This document shows positions 17,642 to 26,915 of a DNA stretch of 64,000 bases, piece by piece (within the stretch, counting starts at the first letter, position 1; each line of letters starts with the position of its first letter). The notes below the pieces were generated by a model, which was not told where the DNA came from, did not search any database, and worked only from the letters and a program-made list of their open reading frames with translations. The translations under genes were made by a program, and so were the position numbers. Source of the DNA: Aliihoeflea sp023389195 (GTDB lineage Bacteria > Pseudomonadota > Alphaproteobacteria > Rhizobiales > Rhizobiaceae); contig JAEWET010000045.1 of NCBI GenBank assembly GCA_023389195.1, forward strand, positions 37,047 to 101,046. The letters run 5' to 3'.

Positions 17642-19087
17642 TCAGGCCGTGTGAACTTCATCCGCAGCAACGATGTCGGCAGCGGGAAACGTATCGCGCA
17701 AGGCTGTAACGAGCCTTGAGGAGCCTATGCTCTTCGACGACTTAATCATGACGACATCGCCCGCGCGCACCATGCCCATGAGCACCGGCTGCAGATCGGC
17801 GACGCTGTCGCGATGTTCGACGCGCAAACTGTCCGGCAGCGCTTCGGCGAGCGCCTTCATCTCGGGCCCGGCCAGGAGCACGACGCTGGTCGCCTGCGCA
17901 TCGATCGCCTCGGCAAGGCCGGCGTGCAGGTCGCGCGAATGATCGCCGAGTTCCAGCATGTCGCCGAGGACGGCAATGCGCCGGCCGTGACCGTTGACCG
18001 GCGCGGCCTGCAGCACGTCCATCGCCGCGCGCACGGATGCCGGGTTGGCGTTGTAGCTCTCGTCGATCAGAAGAAACTCGCCCCGGCCGTGGCTCAAGCG
18101 ATGGCGCGCACCGCGGCCCTCCTCCGCCGACAGATCGGCCAGCGCATGGGAGACCTTCGCCATGTCGGCGCCGGCGAGGTAGGAGGCGGCGAGAACGGCG
18201 ATGGCGTTCTGCACCATGTGCCGGCCGGGCGCACCGATCTTGGCGACGAGTTCCTCGCCGGCCATCTTGGCGGTGAAGGTCGAGCCTTCGGGCAGAAGCT
18301 TGGTCTTGACCAGCTTGAAGGTCGCGCGCGAATGCTCGCCGAAGCCCCAGACATTCTCCACGCCGGATTCGCGCGCAGCTTTTTCGAGCTGCTTGAAGCG
18401 CGCGTCGTCGCGGTTGATGAGGGCGTGGCCGCCCGGCTCGACGCCCTCGAAGATTTCGGCCTTCGCCGTCGCGATCTCTTCCAGATCGCGGAAGAAACCG
18501 AGATGGGCGGCGGCGATCATGGTGACGATGGCGATGTGCGGGCGCACGAGCTTGACCAGCGGACGAATTTCGTCCGGGTGGTTCATGCCGATCTCGAAGA
18601 CGGCATAGTCCGTCTCGGCCGGCATGCGCGCGAGCGTCAGCGGCACGCCCCAGTGATTGTTGAACGACTTGTCGGAGGCGTGGACGTTGCCGACCGCCGA
18701 GAGCGCCTTGCGCAGCGCTTCCTTGGTGCTTGTCTTGCCGGCCGAACCGGTGACGGCGATGATCTTCGCCTTGGAACGCGCCCGCGCCGCGATGCCTGTC
18801 TTCGACAGGGCTTCGAGCACGTCCGGCACGACGATCATCGGCCCGTGCAGGCGGCCGAGCGCGGCGAGCTTGCCTTCGGACACGACCAGCAGGGATGCGC
18901 CGGCCTTGATCGCCGCCGTCGCGAAATCATGGCCGTCGAACTGGTCGCCCTTGATGGCGAAAAAGGCGTCGCCGGGCTGGAGCGTCCGGCTGTCGATCGC
19001 AATCCCGGTGATCCCGTCCGGCATCGTGCCGACGGGCCGTCCCGCCATCGCGGCAACGAGATCGGGGGTGGTCCAAAGCAGGTTCAT
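17642..19087 (-). CDS. murF: UDP-MurNAc-tripeptide--D-Ala-D-Ala ligase MurF
   Basis: Completes the UDP-MurNAc pentapeptide using the dipeptide made by DdlB. The 481-residue product has the MurF N-terminal domain, the P-loop TGSAGKTSTKEAL, the motif FEIGMNHPDEI and the substrate region DESYNANPASVRAAM. It overlaps murE by 4 bp. Confidence 0.97.
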   Translation of the reverse strand: MNLLWTTPDLVAAMAGRPVGTMPDGITGIAIDSRTLQPGDAFFAIKGDQFDGHDFATAAIKAGASLLVVSEGKLAALGRLHGPMIVVPDVLEALSKTGIAARARSKAKIIAVTGSAGKTSTKEALRKALSAVGNVHASDKSFNNHWGVPLTLARMPAETDYAVFEIGMNHPDEIRPLVKLVRPHIAIVTMIAAAHLGFFRDLEEIATAKAEIFEGVEPGGHALINRDDARFKQLEKAARESGVENVWGFGEHSRATFKLVKTKLLPEGSTFTAKMAGEELVAKIGAPGRHMVQNAIAVLAASYLAGADMAKVSHALADLSAEEGRGARHRLSHGRGEFLLIDESYNANPASVRAAMDVLQAAPVNGHGRRIAVLGDMLELGDHSRDLHAGLAEAIDAQATSVVLLAGPEMKALAEALPDSLRVEHRDSVADLQPVLMGMVRAGDVVMIKSSKSIGSSRLVTALRDTFPAADIVAADEVHTA

Positions 19088-20535
19088 GCTGCGCTCTCCT
19101 TCAACGCCGCCCGCACCTCTTCATGATCGGAAAAGGGCAGCGTGACGTCGCCGACCGTCTGCCCTTCCTCGTGTCCCTTGCCTGCGACGATCAACGTGTC
19201 GCCCTGCCCGAGCGAAGCGACCGCCTCGCGGATCGCCGTGCGCCGGTCGCCGATTTCCAAGGCACCCGGCACAGCTTCCATGATTGCGGCGCGGATCGCG
19301 GCGGGCACCTCCGAGCGCGGATTGTCGTCGGTGACAATCACCCGGTCGGCGAGGCGCGAGGCGATCTCGCCCATGATCGGCCGCTTGCCCTTGTCGCGGT
19401 CGCCGCCGCAGCCGAACACCACGACGACCTTGCCGGTCGTGAACGGGCGGACGGCGGATAGAACGTTTTCGAGTGCCTCGGGCTTGTGTGCGTAGTCGAC
19501 ATAGACCGGCGCGCCGGCCTTGGTGGTGCCGACGAGTTCGAGCCGGCCGGAGGCGCCTTCAAGCTTGCGCAGCGCGGCCATTGCGGTCGCAACCGGCGTG
19601 CCGGTCGCGATGCAGAGCCCGGCCGCGACGAGCGCGTTCGACACCTGGAATTCACCGGCGAGCGGCAGGTCGACCTCGTAGATGGTGCCGTCATGGCAGA
19701 TTTCGGTGCGCTGGCGGTGACGGCCGTGCTCGACACGCTTCAGTTCGAGGAAATTTCCGGCGCGACCGACGGTCAGGACGTCGAGCCCGGCGGCCTTGCA
19801 GGTATCGATCGCCCGCGCCGACCATGGATCATCGGCGAAGATCACCGCCGGCGCGAATTTCGGCATCAGCGTATCGAAAAGCCGCATCTTGGCGTCGAAA
19901 TATTCGTCCAGCGTCGCATGGTAATCCATGTGGTCGCGGCCGAGATTGGTGAAGCCGGCGGCAGAAAGTTTCACGCCATCGAGACGGCGCTGGTCGAGGC
20001 CGTGGCTGGATGCCTCCATCGCCGCGTGGGTGACGCCCTCACCGGCGAGCTTCTTCAAAAGCTGGTGGAGGGCGACGGGATCGGGTGTCGTCAGCGAACC
20101 GTATTCGGTGAAGCCCGGCGAGATGACGCCCGTCGTGCCGATGCTGGCGGCGGCGTGACCGGCATGCGCCCAGATCTGGCGCGCGAAGCTCGCGACCGAC
20201 GTCTTGCCGGCCGTGCCGGTGACCGCGACCATGGTCTGCGGCTGCGCGCCATAGAAGGCAGCGAGCGCCAGCGACAGGCTGCGACGCGGATCGGCGGTTT
20301 CGATGAGCGGCACGCCGGCCGGAACTTCCGTGCCAGGCGCGGCGAGGATCGCCGTCGCCCCGCGCGTCACCGCGTCGGAGACGAACTTCGCCCCGCTCGT
20401 CTTCGCGCCGTCGAAGGCGGCGAACACGTAGCCCGGCTCGACCTTGCGCGAATCGAGCGCGAAGCCCTTCACCTCGATCGCGCCGGCTTCCGGCGGAACG
20501 ATGGCTTGGGCGGGTGCGAGGTCGGCGAGTTTCAT
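19084..20535 (-). CDS. murE: UDP-MurNAc-L-Ala-D-Glu--meso-DAP ligase MurE
   Basis: Adds the third stem residue. The 483-residue product carries the P-loop TGTAGKTSVASFARQ, the motif DYAHKPEALENVL and the DNPR motif in TDDNPRSE, which is characteristic of the meso-diaminopimelate-specific enzymes rather than lysine-specific ones. It lies 48 bp after ftsI and overlaps murF by 4 bp. Confidence 0.97.
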   Translation of the reverse strand: MKLADLAPAQAIVPPEAGAIEVKGFALDSRKVEPGYVFAAFDGAKTSGAKFVSDAVTRGATAILAAPGTEVPAGVPLIETADPRRSLSLALAAFYGAQPQTMVAVTGTAGKTSVASFARQIWAHAGHAAASIGTTGVISPGFTEYGSLTTPDPVALHQLLKKLAGEGVTHAAMEASSHGLDQRRLDGVKLSAAGFTNLGRDHMDYHATLDEYFDAKMRLFDTLMPKFAPAVIFADDPWSARAIDTCKAAGLDVLTVGRAGNFLELKRVEHGRHRQRTEICHDGTIYEVDLPLAGEFQVSNALVAAGLCIATGTPVATAMAALRKLEGASGRLELVGTTKAGAPVYVDYAHKPEALENVLSAVRPFTTGKVVVVFGCGGDRDKGKRPIMGEIASRLADRVIVTDDNPRSEVPAAIRAAIMEAVPGALEIGDRRTAIREAVASLGQGDTLIVAGKGHEEGQTVGDVTLPFSDHEEVRAALKESAA

Positions 20536-20583
20536 TCGTTTCCAGTCGGATGGGTGCCGGCGGTCGTGCGCCGCGGGCGGGAA

Positions 20584-22308
20584 TCACTGATAGGCGGCGA
20601 GCAGAGCCTCACTTTCATGGCTGAAATCTGGCTTGACGCCAAGAAGCGAGGCCGAGCGGCGCACAATGTTGCCGGCCATCGGGGCCGTGTTGAGGCCGGC
20701 CGTCGCGCCCACGCCCTGCTTTTCCGGCTTGGGTTCGTCGAGGATGGTCAGGACGATGTATTCGGGGTCGTTGAGCGGGAAGCCTGCGAGGAAGGCGTTG
20801 AAGCGGATGCCGCTGACATAACGCCCGTTGACGACCTTTTCGGCCGTGCCCGTCTTGCCGCCGACGAAGTAGCCGGGCACGTCCGCGCGGCGGCCCGAGC
20901 CGCTTTCGGTGTTGTAGCGGAAGAGATAGCGCATCGCGTCGCTGGTCGACGGGTTCAGCACTTGAAGGGCCGAGCCCATAGCCTGCTCTTCCGTGCGCGG
21001 AAGGAAGGTGGGGTTGATGAGACGCCCGCCATTGAGGACCGCCGCAGTGGCGACCGCGGTCTGCAGCGGCGTCGTCGCGACGCCGTGCCCGAAGGAGATC
21101 GTGATCGAGTTGATCTTCTTCCAGACGGCCGGCTGGGTGGGTCGCGCGACTTCGGGAAGTTCCGTCGTCATGCGGCTGAGCAGGCCAAGCCGGGTCAGAT
21201 ATTCGCGGTGCCCCTCGATGCCGAGCACGTCGACCATGCGCGCCGTGCCGATGTTGGACGAGTAGATGAAGACTTCGGGAACCGTCAGCACGCGGCCCTT
21301 GCCGTGGAAGTCGCGGATCGTATGGCCGCCGATGCGGATCGGCGCGGTCGCATCGAAACGGTCCGACATCTTCACGAGGCCGGAATCCAGCGCCATCGCC
21401 GTCGTGAACCCCTTGAAGGTCGAGCCCATCTCGAACAGGCCGGCGGACATCCGGTTGAGCCGGTCCTTCTCGAGCGCATTGAACGGGTTGTTCGGATCAT
21501 AGTCCGGCACGGAGGCCATGGCGATGACTTCGCCGGTCTTGGCGTTGAGAACCACGGCGCCGGCCGCTATCGCCTTGTACTTTTCCATCGCCTGCATCAG
21601 TTCGTCGTGGACGATGTGCTGCACGCGCAGGTCGATCGAAAGCTTGACCGGCGCAAGGTCGCCGGCGATCGCCAGTCCGCTCGCCTGAAGGTCGGCAAGG
21701 CCCTGATCGTCGATATATTTCTCCATCCCCGCCGTGCCGCGATTGTCGACATTGACGAGGCCGAGGATGTGGGAGGCCGTCGCACCGCCCGGATAGAAGC
21801 GCTTCTTCTCGGTGCGGAAGCCGACGCCCGGAATGCCGAGCGCCATGATGTCGGCCTGCTGGCGCGGCGACAATTGCCGGCGCAGCCAGACGAAACCGGC
21901 ATCGGTCGAAAGACGCTGGTAGGTCTGGTTGTAGTCGAGGTCGGGCAGGATCGTGCGCAGCTTCTCGATCGCCTCGTTGGGATCGACGATGCGGCGCGGC
22001 TCGGCGAAGAGCGAGGCCGACTTGATGTCAGTCGCCAGCACCAGTCCGTTGCGGTCGACGATATCGGGACGGTTGGCCGTCACGCGCGAAGGCGGCGGGC
22101 CGCCGGCCGGCAGATCCTCGATGCCCAGATAGACGATGCGCCCGCCGATGACCGCGTAAACGCCCATGAAGAGCGCGAAGGTGATGGCCATGCGCGAGCG
22201 CGTGGAGCCGCCCGAACGCTTGCGGGCGCCGTCGACGACGATGGCCGCTTCGTCGGATTTGTGCGCCGAGCGCTTCAGCAGCGATGCGAGCCGGCTGACG
22301 ATCCTCAT
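20584..22308 (-). CDS. ftsI: Septal transpeptidase FtsI (PBP3)
   Basis: Class B penicillin-binding protein that crosslinks septal peptidoglycan. The 574-residue product has a short cytoplasmic tail, one membrane anchor (FALFMGVYAVIGGRIVYLG), a pedestal domain and a transpeptidase domain with the active-site STFK in FEMGSTFKGFT, the SSN motif in YSSNIGTARM and KTG in GGKTGTAEKV. It overlaps ftsL by 4 bp and precedes murE by 48 bp. Confidence 0.97.
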   Translation of the reverse strand: MRIVSRLASLLKRSAHKSDEAAIVVDGARKRSGGSTRSRMAITFALFMGVYAVIGGRIVYLGIEDLPAGGPPPSRVTANRPDIVDRNGLVLATDIKSASLFAEPRRIVDPNEAIEKLRTILPDLDYNQTYQRLSTDAGFVWLRRQLSPRQQADIMALGIPGVGFRTEKKRFYPGGATASHILGLVNVDNRGTAGMEKYIDDQGLADLQASGLAIAGDLAPVKLSIDLRVQHIVHDELMQAMEKYKAIAAGAVVLNAKTGEVIAMASVPDYDPNNPFNALEKDRLNRMSAGLFEMGSTFKGFTTAMALDSGLVKMSDRFDATAPIRIGGHTIRDFHGKGRVLTVPEVFIYSSNIGTARMVDVLGIEGHREYLTRLGLLSRMTTELPEVARPTQPAVWKKINSITISFGHGVATTPLQTAVATAAVLNGGRLINPTFLPRTEEQAMGSALQVLNPSTSDAMRYLFRYNTESGSGRRADVPGYFVGGKTGTAEKVVNGRYVSGIRFNAFLAGFPLNDPEYIVLTILDEPKPEKQGVGATAGLNTAPMAGNIVRRSASLLGVKPDFSHESEALLAAYQ

Positions 22309-22661
22309 TGCATGATGCTCCCGGTGGCGGTTTCGTCGATCAGCCCGTCGCCGGCGATCAGATCCTCGATCGCGAGCGGACGGCGGGGCAGGTCCGAAAT
22401 GGTGGCGAACTGGTAGGGCTGGACCGGATAGAGCTGGAGCTCCTCGGAGAAGGTCTCCTTCAGCCGCTGCAGCCGCGAGGGCTGGTTGAGAAGGCTCCAG
22501 TCGGCGTTGAGCACGTCGATGGAATCCTTCTCGAAGGCGATCTGGCTTTGCAGCCGTCGCACTTCGGAGAGCTGGTTTTCCGCGTCGTGCTTGGTCTTGT
22601 AGGTGAAGGCTGCCGCCGAAACCATGACCACGATGAGAACGATGTCGGTGGTGCGGAACAT
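22305..22661 (-). CDS. ftsL: Cell division protein FtsL
   Basis: Small bitopic divisome protein. The 118-residue product has an N-terminal membrane segment (DIVLIVVMVSAAAFTY) followed by a coiled coil (KTKHDAENQLSEVRRLQSQI) and the short conserved stretch LNADWSLLNQPSRLQRL typical of alphaproteobacterial FtsL. Identification leans on position between rsmH (1 bp gap) and ftsI (4-bp overlap) as well as topology, because the family diverges quickly. Confidence 0.93.
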   Translation of the reverse strand: MFRTTDIVLIVVMVSAAAFTYKTKHDAENQLSEVRRLQSQIAFEKDSIDVLNADWSLLNQPSRLQRLKETFSEELQLYPVQPYQFATISDLPRRPLAIEDLIAGDGLIDETATGSIMQ

Positions 22662-22662
22662 G

Positions 22663-23682
22663 TCAGTGCGTCTCCTCGGCGTCGCCGATGGCTGGCAGTT
22701 TGGGCAGTCCGAAAATCGAGAAATCTGCGGCGCGTGGCGCCGTTTCCGTGCGCGTTGCGGCGCGAAGCTTGGCCGAGCGCGCCCGCGGATTGGCCTCGGC
22801 CTCCGCCTCGCTTGTGGCGATGGCCTTGGCCGCGTCGGTGAAGGTCGGCGCGATGAAATGCGCTTCCGGCAGGTGCCGCGAACCCGACGCCTTGCCGGCG
22901 CGGTCGGCGATGAAGCGCTTGACGATGCGGTCTTCCAGCGAATGGAAGGTGACGACGACGAGCCGCCCGCCGGGCTTCAGCGCCCGCTCGGCGGCAAAGA
23001 GCGCCCGCGCGAGCTCGCCGAGCTCGTCATTGACGTGGATACGCAGCGCCTGGAAGACGCGCGTCGCCGGATGGATCTTGTCCTTCGGCCCACGCCCGAC
23101 CAGCGTCTGGATCGCGTCGGCGAGTTCGGCGGTGCGCGAGAACGGCCGGCGCGCGCGCTTGTCCTCGATCATGCGGGCGATGCGGCCGGCCTGGCGCTCC
23201 TCGCCGAGGAAGCCGAAGACGCGGGCGAGATCGCCAAGCTTGTAGGTGTTGACGACGTCCGCCGCGCTCGCGCCCTTGCCGGACATGCGCATGTCGAGCG
23301 GGCCGTCATGGCGGAAGGAAAAGCCGCGCTCGGCCTCGTCGATCTGCATGGAGGAGACGCCGATGTCGAGCACGACGCCGTCGACGGTGCCCTCGACATA
23401 CTGGTCGAGGGCCGAGAACGGGCCCTCGACGAGCCGCAGGCGGCCGGTAAATTCCGCCTCCATCGCCCGGCCGGCGGCGATCGCGGTCGGGTCGCGGTCG
23501 ATGGCGACGACGTTGGCTCCGGTTTCCAGAATCGCGCGCGTGTAGCCTCCGGCCCCGAACGTGCCGTCGATGATCGTCTGGCCGGCCTCGATGCGCAGCG
23601 CATCCAGCACCTCGGCCAGGAGGACCGGAATGTGACGGGCCGGTCCGCCACCGGCACCCTCGTCGCCGGGGCCCGCCATCAT
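22663..23682 (-). CDS. rsmH: 16S rRNA (cytosine1402-N4)-methyltransferase RsmH
   Basis: SAM-dependent methyltransferase (MraW) that modifies C1402 in the ribosomal P site. The 339-residue product has HIPVLLAEVLDAL, the SAM loop DGTFGAGGYTRAIL and the conserved FHSLEDRIVKRF. The ATG at 23680-23682 overlaps the mraZ stop (ATGA). The open frame extends upstream to 24330 through mraZ in another frame, without similarity to the family. Confidence 0.96.
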   Translation of the reverse strand: MMAGPGDEGAGGGPARHIPVLLAEVLDALRIEAGQTIIDGTFGAGGYTRAILETGANVVAIDRDPTAIAAGRAMEAEFTGRLRLVEGPFSALDQYVEGTVDGVVLDIGVSSMQIDEAERGFSFRHDGPLDMRMSGKGASAADVVNTYKLGDLARVFGFLGEERQAGRIARMIEDKRARRPFSRTAELADAIQTLVGRGPKDKIHPATRVFQALRIHVNDELGELARALFAAERALKPGGRLVVVTFHSLEDRIVKRFIADRAGKASGSRHLPEAHFIAPTFTDAAKAIATSEAEAEANPRARSAKLRAATRTETAPRAADFSIFGLPKLPAIGDAEETH

Positions 23683-24143
23683 TCCGATTCTCCGTTCCGA
23701 TTGGCCGCTGCGGCCTGCCTGAGCTTCAGGAGACGCGCCCGCACGGCCTCGCCATGCGCTTTCAGCCGCGACGGCTCCCACATCTGGAAAAAGGTACCCC
23801 GGCCGACAAAGGCGACTTCCGCCTCGATGCCGGTATGTTCGCGCAGGAAATCCGTGACCGTGATCCGCCCGTCCTGGTCGAGCTTCAGGAACGCGCCATC
23901 GCCATGGCAGAAGAAGGACATGTCGTCCGCCGTCTGGAGAAATGGGTCCTCCAGCGCGATCCGCTCCTCGTAGCGGTCGAGAAGGTCCAGCCCGCCCACA
24001 TCCAGCGCCGGCACGTCGAGCGCCCGCAGGGCATAGAGATCGCCATAGCCGCGCTTCTGCACGACGGCCCGAAAATGCGCTGGGACCGACACCCGGCCCT
24101 TCGAATCGATTCGGTTGATTGCACTGGAAAGAAAGCGGTCCAT
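23679..24143 (-). CDS. mraZ: Transcriptional regulator MraZ
   Basis: First gene of the dcw cluster and a DNA-binding regulator of the SpoVT/AbrB fold that represses its own operon in E. coli. The 154-residue product has two MraZ repeats, seen as NRIDSKGRVSVPAHFRAV near the N-terminus and LKLDQDGRITVTDFLREH in the second half. It overlaps rsmH by 4 bp. Possible G-rich MraZ boxes lie just upstream. Confidence 0.95.
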   Translation of the reverse strand: MDRFLSSAINRIDSKGRVSVPAHFRAVVQKRGYGDLYALRALDVPALDVGGLDLLDRYEERIALEDPFLQTADDMSFFCHGDGAFLKLDQDGRITVTDFLREHTGIEAEVAFVGRGTFFQMWEPSRLKAHGEAVRARLLKLRQAAAANRNGESE

Positions 24144-24530
24144 CAGCCGGCTCGCCGAAAAGCGGCGCGCTCATATCGCGCTCGATGGCCCAATTCGCAG
24201 TCTCCCCTGTCGCCCCCGTCCACGTGTCGAATGCCAGGAAACGAGCGCAGGTCCGGGCAAATGCGGCGGACCTGGAGAACGCTCGAACTGGAACTGAAAC
24301 GACCGCTGGATTGGCTTGCAGGGATATCATGGGCTGCTATGGGCGTCAACGGGATGAGGTCTTTCACGAGCGCCTGAAGCCGCCTGTTTCGAGGGGATTC
24401 GGGCCAATCTCGTTTATGCTCCATTAAGCCTAATGAAACGTTTACCGGGCGATGGCGCGCACCCTTTGCGAGCCTTGCGAATCCGCGCCGGCGGCTCTAG
24501 CGTCCCGGCCTTGCCTGAAGCCAAGGACCG
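24144..24530. other. 387-bp divergent intergenic region, mraZ / PLP enzyme
   Basis: Divergent promoters for the dcw cluster (minus) and the cystathionine lyase-like gene (plus) must lie here. Apart from the G-rich repeats near mraZ I see no clear operator, RNA switch or hairpin. A 93-codon frame on the minus strand (to 24424) has arginine-rich content and no family similarity, and is not called. Confidence 0.5.
24187..24217 (-). promoter_or_regulatory. Possible MraZ box repeats upstream of mraZ
   Basis: Read on the minus strand, G-runs at 24213-24217 and 24204-24207 have a 10-bp period, followed by a TGGG at about 24190-24193 off the period. MraZ is known to bind short G-rich direct repeats with about 10-bp spacing in front of mraZ. 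The match is loose and the call rests on position. Confidence 0.3.
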
Positions 24531-25649
24531 ATGATGACCGACGACATTTCGCACCGCGCCGCCGCCCTCTCCCATCTTCGCCGCGGCAAGCTGGAAAAGG
24601 GCGATCCAGTCGCGCTCCCGCTGACGATGGCGTCGATGTTCCATTTGCCCGGCGCCCCGGCGGGGTTCGCGCAATATGGGCGGTTTTCGAACGACACCTG
24701 GGAGGCGGTCGAGGAACTGCTCGGCCATCTGGAGGACGCGCCTGCACTGGGCTTTCCCTCCGGCATGGCGGCCATCGCGGCAGCCTTCTTCGCGACGCTG
24801 AAGGCGGGCGACAAGATCCTGCTGCCGTCCGACGGCTACTACACGACGCGCGTTTTGACCGAGCGCTTCCTGACGCGCCTCGGCGTCACCTACGAGACAC
24901 GCCCGACGGCGACGTTCCTCGACGGCGGGTTCGACGGGTTCAGGCTGGTCTTCCTCGAAACGCCGGCCAATCCGGGCCTCGATCTTTGCGACATCAGGGC
25001 GGTCGCGGACGCGGCTCACAAGGCCGGCGCGATCGTCGTCGCCGACAACACGACCATGACGCCGCTCGGCCAGCGCCCGCTCGATCTCGGCGTCGACATA
25101 GTCGTCGCCTCCGACACCAAGGCGCCGAACGGGCATTCGGACGTGCTGTTCGGCCATGTGGCGAGCCGCAACCCGGAAATCATGCAGGCCGTGTCGGACT
25201 GGCGGAAGCTTGCCGGCGGCATTCCCGGCCCGTTCGAGGCCTGGCAGGTCCATCGCGGCCTGGAGACGCTGGACGTGCGCTTCCAGCGCATGTGCGACAC
25301 GGCCGAAATGCTGGCCGAAAAGCTGAAGGGTCGCGACGACGTCAGGGCGCTACGCTATCCGGGCCTCGCCGGCGACCCTTCGCACAATCTCGCCCGCGCG
25401 CAGATGCTGCGCTTCGGCTTCCTGATCGGGCTGACGCTCGAAAGCGAGGCGAAGGCGGAAGGCTTCATCGACGACTGCGCGCTGCTCCAGCCCGCGACCT
25501 CGTTCGGCGGCGTCCATTCCTCGGCCGAGCGGCGCGCGCGCTGGGGCGATGCGGTCGATCCGGGCTTCATTCGGCTTTCGGTCGGATGCGAGCCGGCGGG
25601 CGAGCTCTGGCGCGCCATCGAGGCTTCGCTCGACGCGCAGCGAAGCTGA
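24531..25649 (+). CDS. Cystathionine gamma-lyase-type PLP enzyme
   Basis: Trans-sulfuration family enzyme (cys/met metabolism, fold type I). The 372-residue product has ALGFPSGMAAIAAAF in the cofactor region, VADNTTMTPL with the PLP-ring Asp, and SDTKAPNGHSD in which Lys197 should form the Schiff base. The C-terminal LQPATSFGGVHSSAERR matches substrate-carboxylate binding in cystathionine lyases/synthases. Whether it is a beta- or gamma-acting enzyme cannot be read from sequence. A second ATG at 24534 sits 6 bases from AAGGA and may be the true start. It is monocistronic, divergent from mraZ. Confidence 0.85.
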   Translation: MMTDDISHRAAALSHLRRGKLEKGDPVALPLTMASMFHLPGAPAGFAQYGRFSNDTWEAVEELLGHLEDAPALGFPSGMAAIAAAFFATLKAGDKILLPSDGYYTTRVLTERFLTRLGVTYETRPTATFLDGGFDGFRLVFLETPANPGLDLCDIRAVADAAHKAGAIVVADNTTMTPLGQRPLDLGVDIVVASDTKAPNGHSDVLFGHVASRNPEIMQAVSDWRKLAGGIPGPFEAWQVHRGLETLDVRFQRMCDTAEMLAEKLKGRDDVRALRYPGLAGDPSHNLARAQMLRFGFLIGLTLESEAKAEGFIDDCALLQPATSFGGVHSSAERRARWGDAVDPGFIRLSVGCEPAGELWRAIEASLDAQRS

Positions 25650-25691
25650 TTCGGCTTTGCAAGCGACGCCCGTAAGCCATTGATGGAAAAA

Positions 25692-26092
25692 GTGTCAGTC
25701 GGCCTGTAAGCCGGGTTCTGTATGGCCTCGACACCCGAGGGCGCCGAAACGTGGCGGCCATTCTTCTGGGACGCGTCTTGCGACGCGCCTCAAGCAACCA
25801 ACCCGGACGGCCGGGCCGGAAATGCCCTGAGGGTTGCCCCTCGCGCCGTCCCTATTCGGTTTTGCTCCCGGTGGGGTTTGCCATGCCGCTCCCGTTGCCG
25901 GCAGCGCGGTGGGCTCTTACCCCACCCTTTCACCCTTGCCGAACCCCGAAGGGCGCGGCGGTCTGCTCTCTGTTGCACTTTCCCTGGGGTCGCCCCCGCC
26001 GGCTGTTAGCCGGCACCGTTCTTCCGTGGAGCCCGGACTTTCCTCCCCGCAAGGTAAGCCTCGCAAAGCGGCCGCCCGGCCGACTGACCGGG
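25692..26092 (-). ncRNA. rnpB: RNase P RNA (rnpB), bacterial type A
   Basis: Catalytic RNA that processes tRNA 5' ends. Read on the minus strand, the region holds the conserved GAGGAAAGTCCGGGCTCC block (about 26029-26046), the universal core segment AACAGAGAGCAGACCGCC, and ACAGAACCCGGCTTACAG near the 3' end. The terminal P1 helix is formed by CAGTCGGCC at about 26078-26088 and GGCCGACTG at about 25696-25704. A T-run (25686-25690) directly follows as terminator. Ends are placed from P1 pairing and may be off by several bases. Confidence 0.95.
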
Positions 26093-26131
26093 CGTATAAA
26101 GGATGGCGGCGCTGAAAATTCAACCGAATTC

Positions 26132-26159
26132 GGCGCCTGTCCCTAGGTGATCAGGCGCC
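26132..26159 (-). terminator. Hairpin at the stop codon of the transglycosylase gene
   Basis: GGCGCCTG and CAGGCGCC face each other around the TGA at 26151-26153. Only a scattered T-rich stretch follows on the minus strand, so it may be a weak terminator or an RNA end structure between this gene and rnpB. Confidence 0.35.
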
Positions 26160-26753
26160 CGCCATGATCCGCTGGACCTTGGCGCAGTAATTCGCCGAGA
26201 TCGGGTTCATGCGCTTGGCACCGTGGCCGGCATTGTATTTGAGGATCGTCCCGCACGTCGTGCCGTCGCCGACCGACTGCGCCTTGGCGAGATATTTCAT
26301 GCCGAAGCGGATGTTCGTCTCCGGATCGTAGAGCCCCTTGGCGCTGCCAGAATAGCCCATCATCCGCGCCGTCGCCGGCTTGATCTGCATCAGCCCGACC
26401 TCGCCCGCACGACCGGTGACATTCGGACGATAGTTGCTCTCGACGCGGATCACCGCATGGGCAAGCGCCGGCGGAACACCGTGCTCGGATGCGTACTTTG
26501 CGACGATGCTGGCGAACTTGGCGTCGGTGATCGCGGCGGCCTTGGCTTTTCCGCCTTCGGTCGCCTCGGCGGCGGCGATGGAACCCGTGGTCTGGGGATC
26601 GACGCCCGGCAGGCCGTTTTCAGGCGTCTGGCCGGTCTGGGCAAGGCCCGCATGGGCCTTCATGGCGTGCAGGTCGGTTTCGGCAAGCGAATAATTGGCA
26701 AAGGAGGTCATTCCGGCGGCAAGAGCCACCGCCGCAAGGGTCAGCTTCGTCAT
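26151..26753 (-). CDS. Secreted lytic transglycosylase (SLT domain)
   Basis: Cleaves peptidoglycan glycan strands with 1,6-anhydro product formation. The ATG at 26753 follows AGGAA and gives a 200-residue product with a signal peptide (MTKLTLAAVALAAGMTSF..., cleavage near residue 24). Its C-terminal half is a goose-lysozyme-like SLT domain: catalytic Glu105 in VIRVESNYRP, then GLMQIKPATARMMGY, NIRFGMKYLAKA and LKYNAGHG. It follows an amidase and a J-domain gene on the same strand; a 162-bp gap separates it from the amidase. Confidence 0.9.
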   Translation of the reverse strand: MTKLTLAAVALAAGMTSFANYSLAETDLHAMKAHAGLAQTGQTPENGLPGVDPQTTGSIAAAEATEGGKAKAAAITDAKFASIVAKYASEHGVPPALAHAVIRVESNYRPNVTGRAGEVGLMQIKPATARMMGYSGSAKGLYDPETNIRFGMKYLAKAQSVGDGTTCGTILKYNAGHGAKRMNPISANYCAKVQRIMAGA

Positions 26754-26915
26754 GAGTTCCTGTGTGATGTCAGCGCCGTGCCGCGTGCACGACTGGTGGT
26801 CGGGTGGGGCCGGCGAATGCCGCCCCGGCGTCTGCATGGATGCGCAATTGCGGGCCGAACCCGCCGCAAAGATGACCCGGCGAATCACAAACCGTTTCAG
26901 GACGTCATGAAGAAG

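Noticed and set aside
24143..24424. 93-codon frame in front of mraZ
   Set aside because: No ribosome site, no similarity, lies in the promoter region.
24420..24530. SAM-type riboswitch ahead of the cystathionine lyase-like gene
   Set aside because: No SAM-II or SAM-I core pattern could be recognised in the leader.
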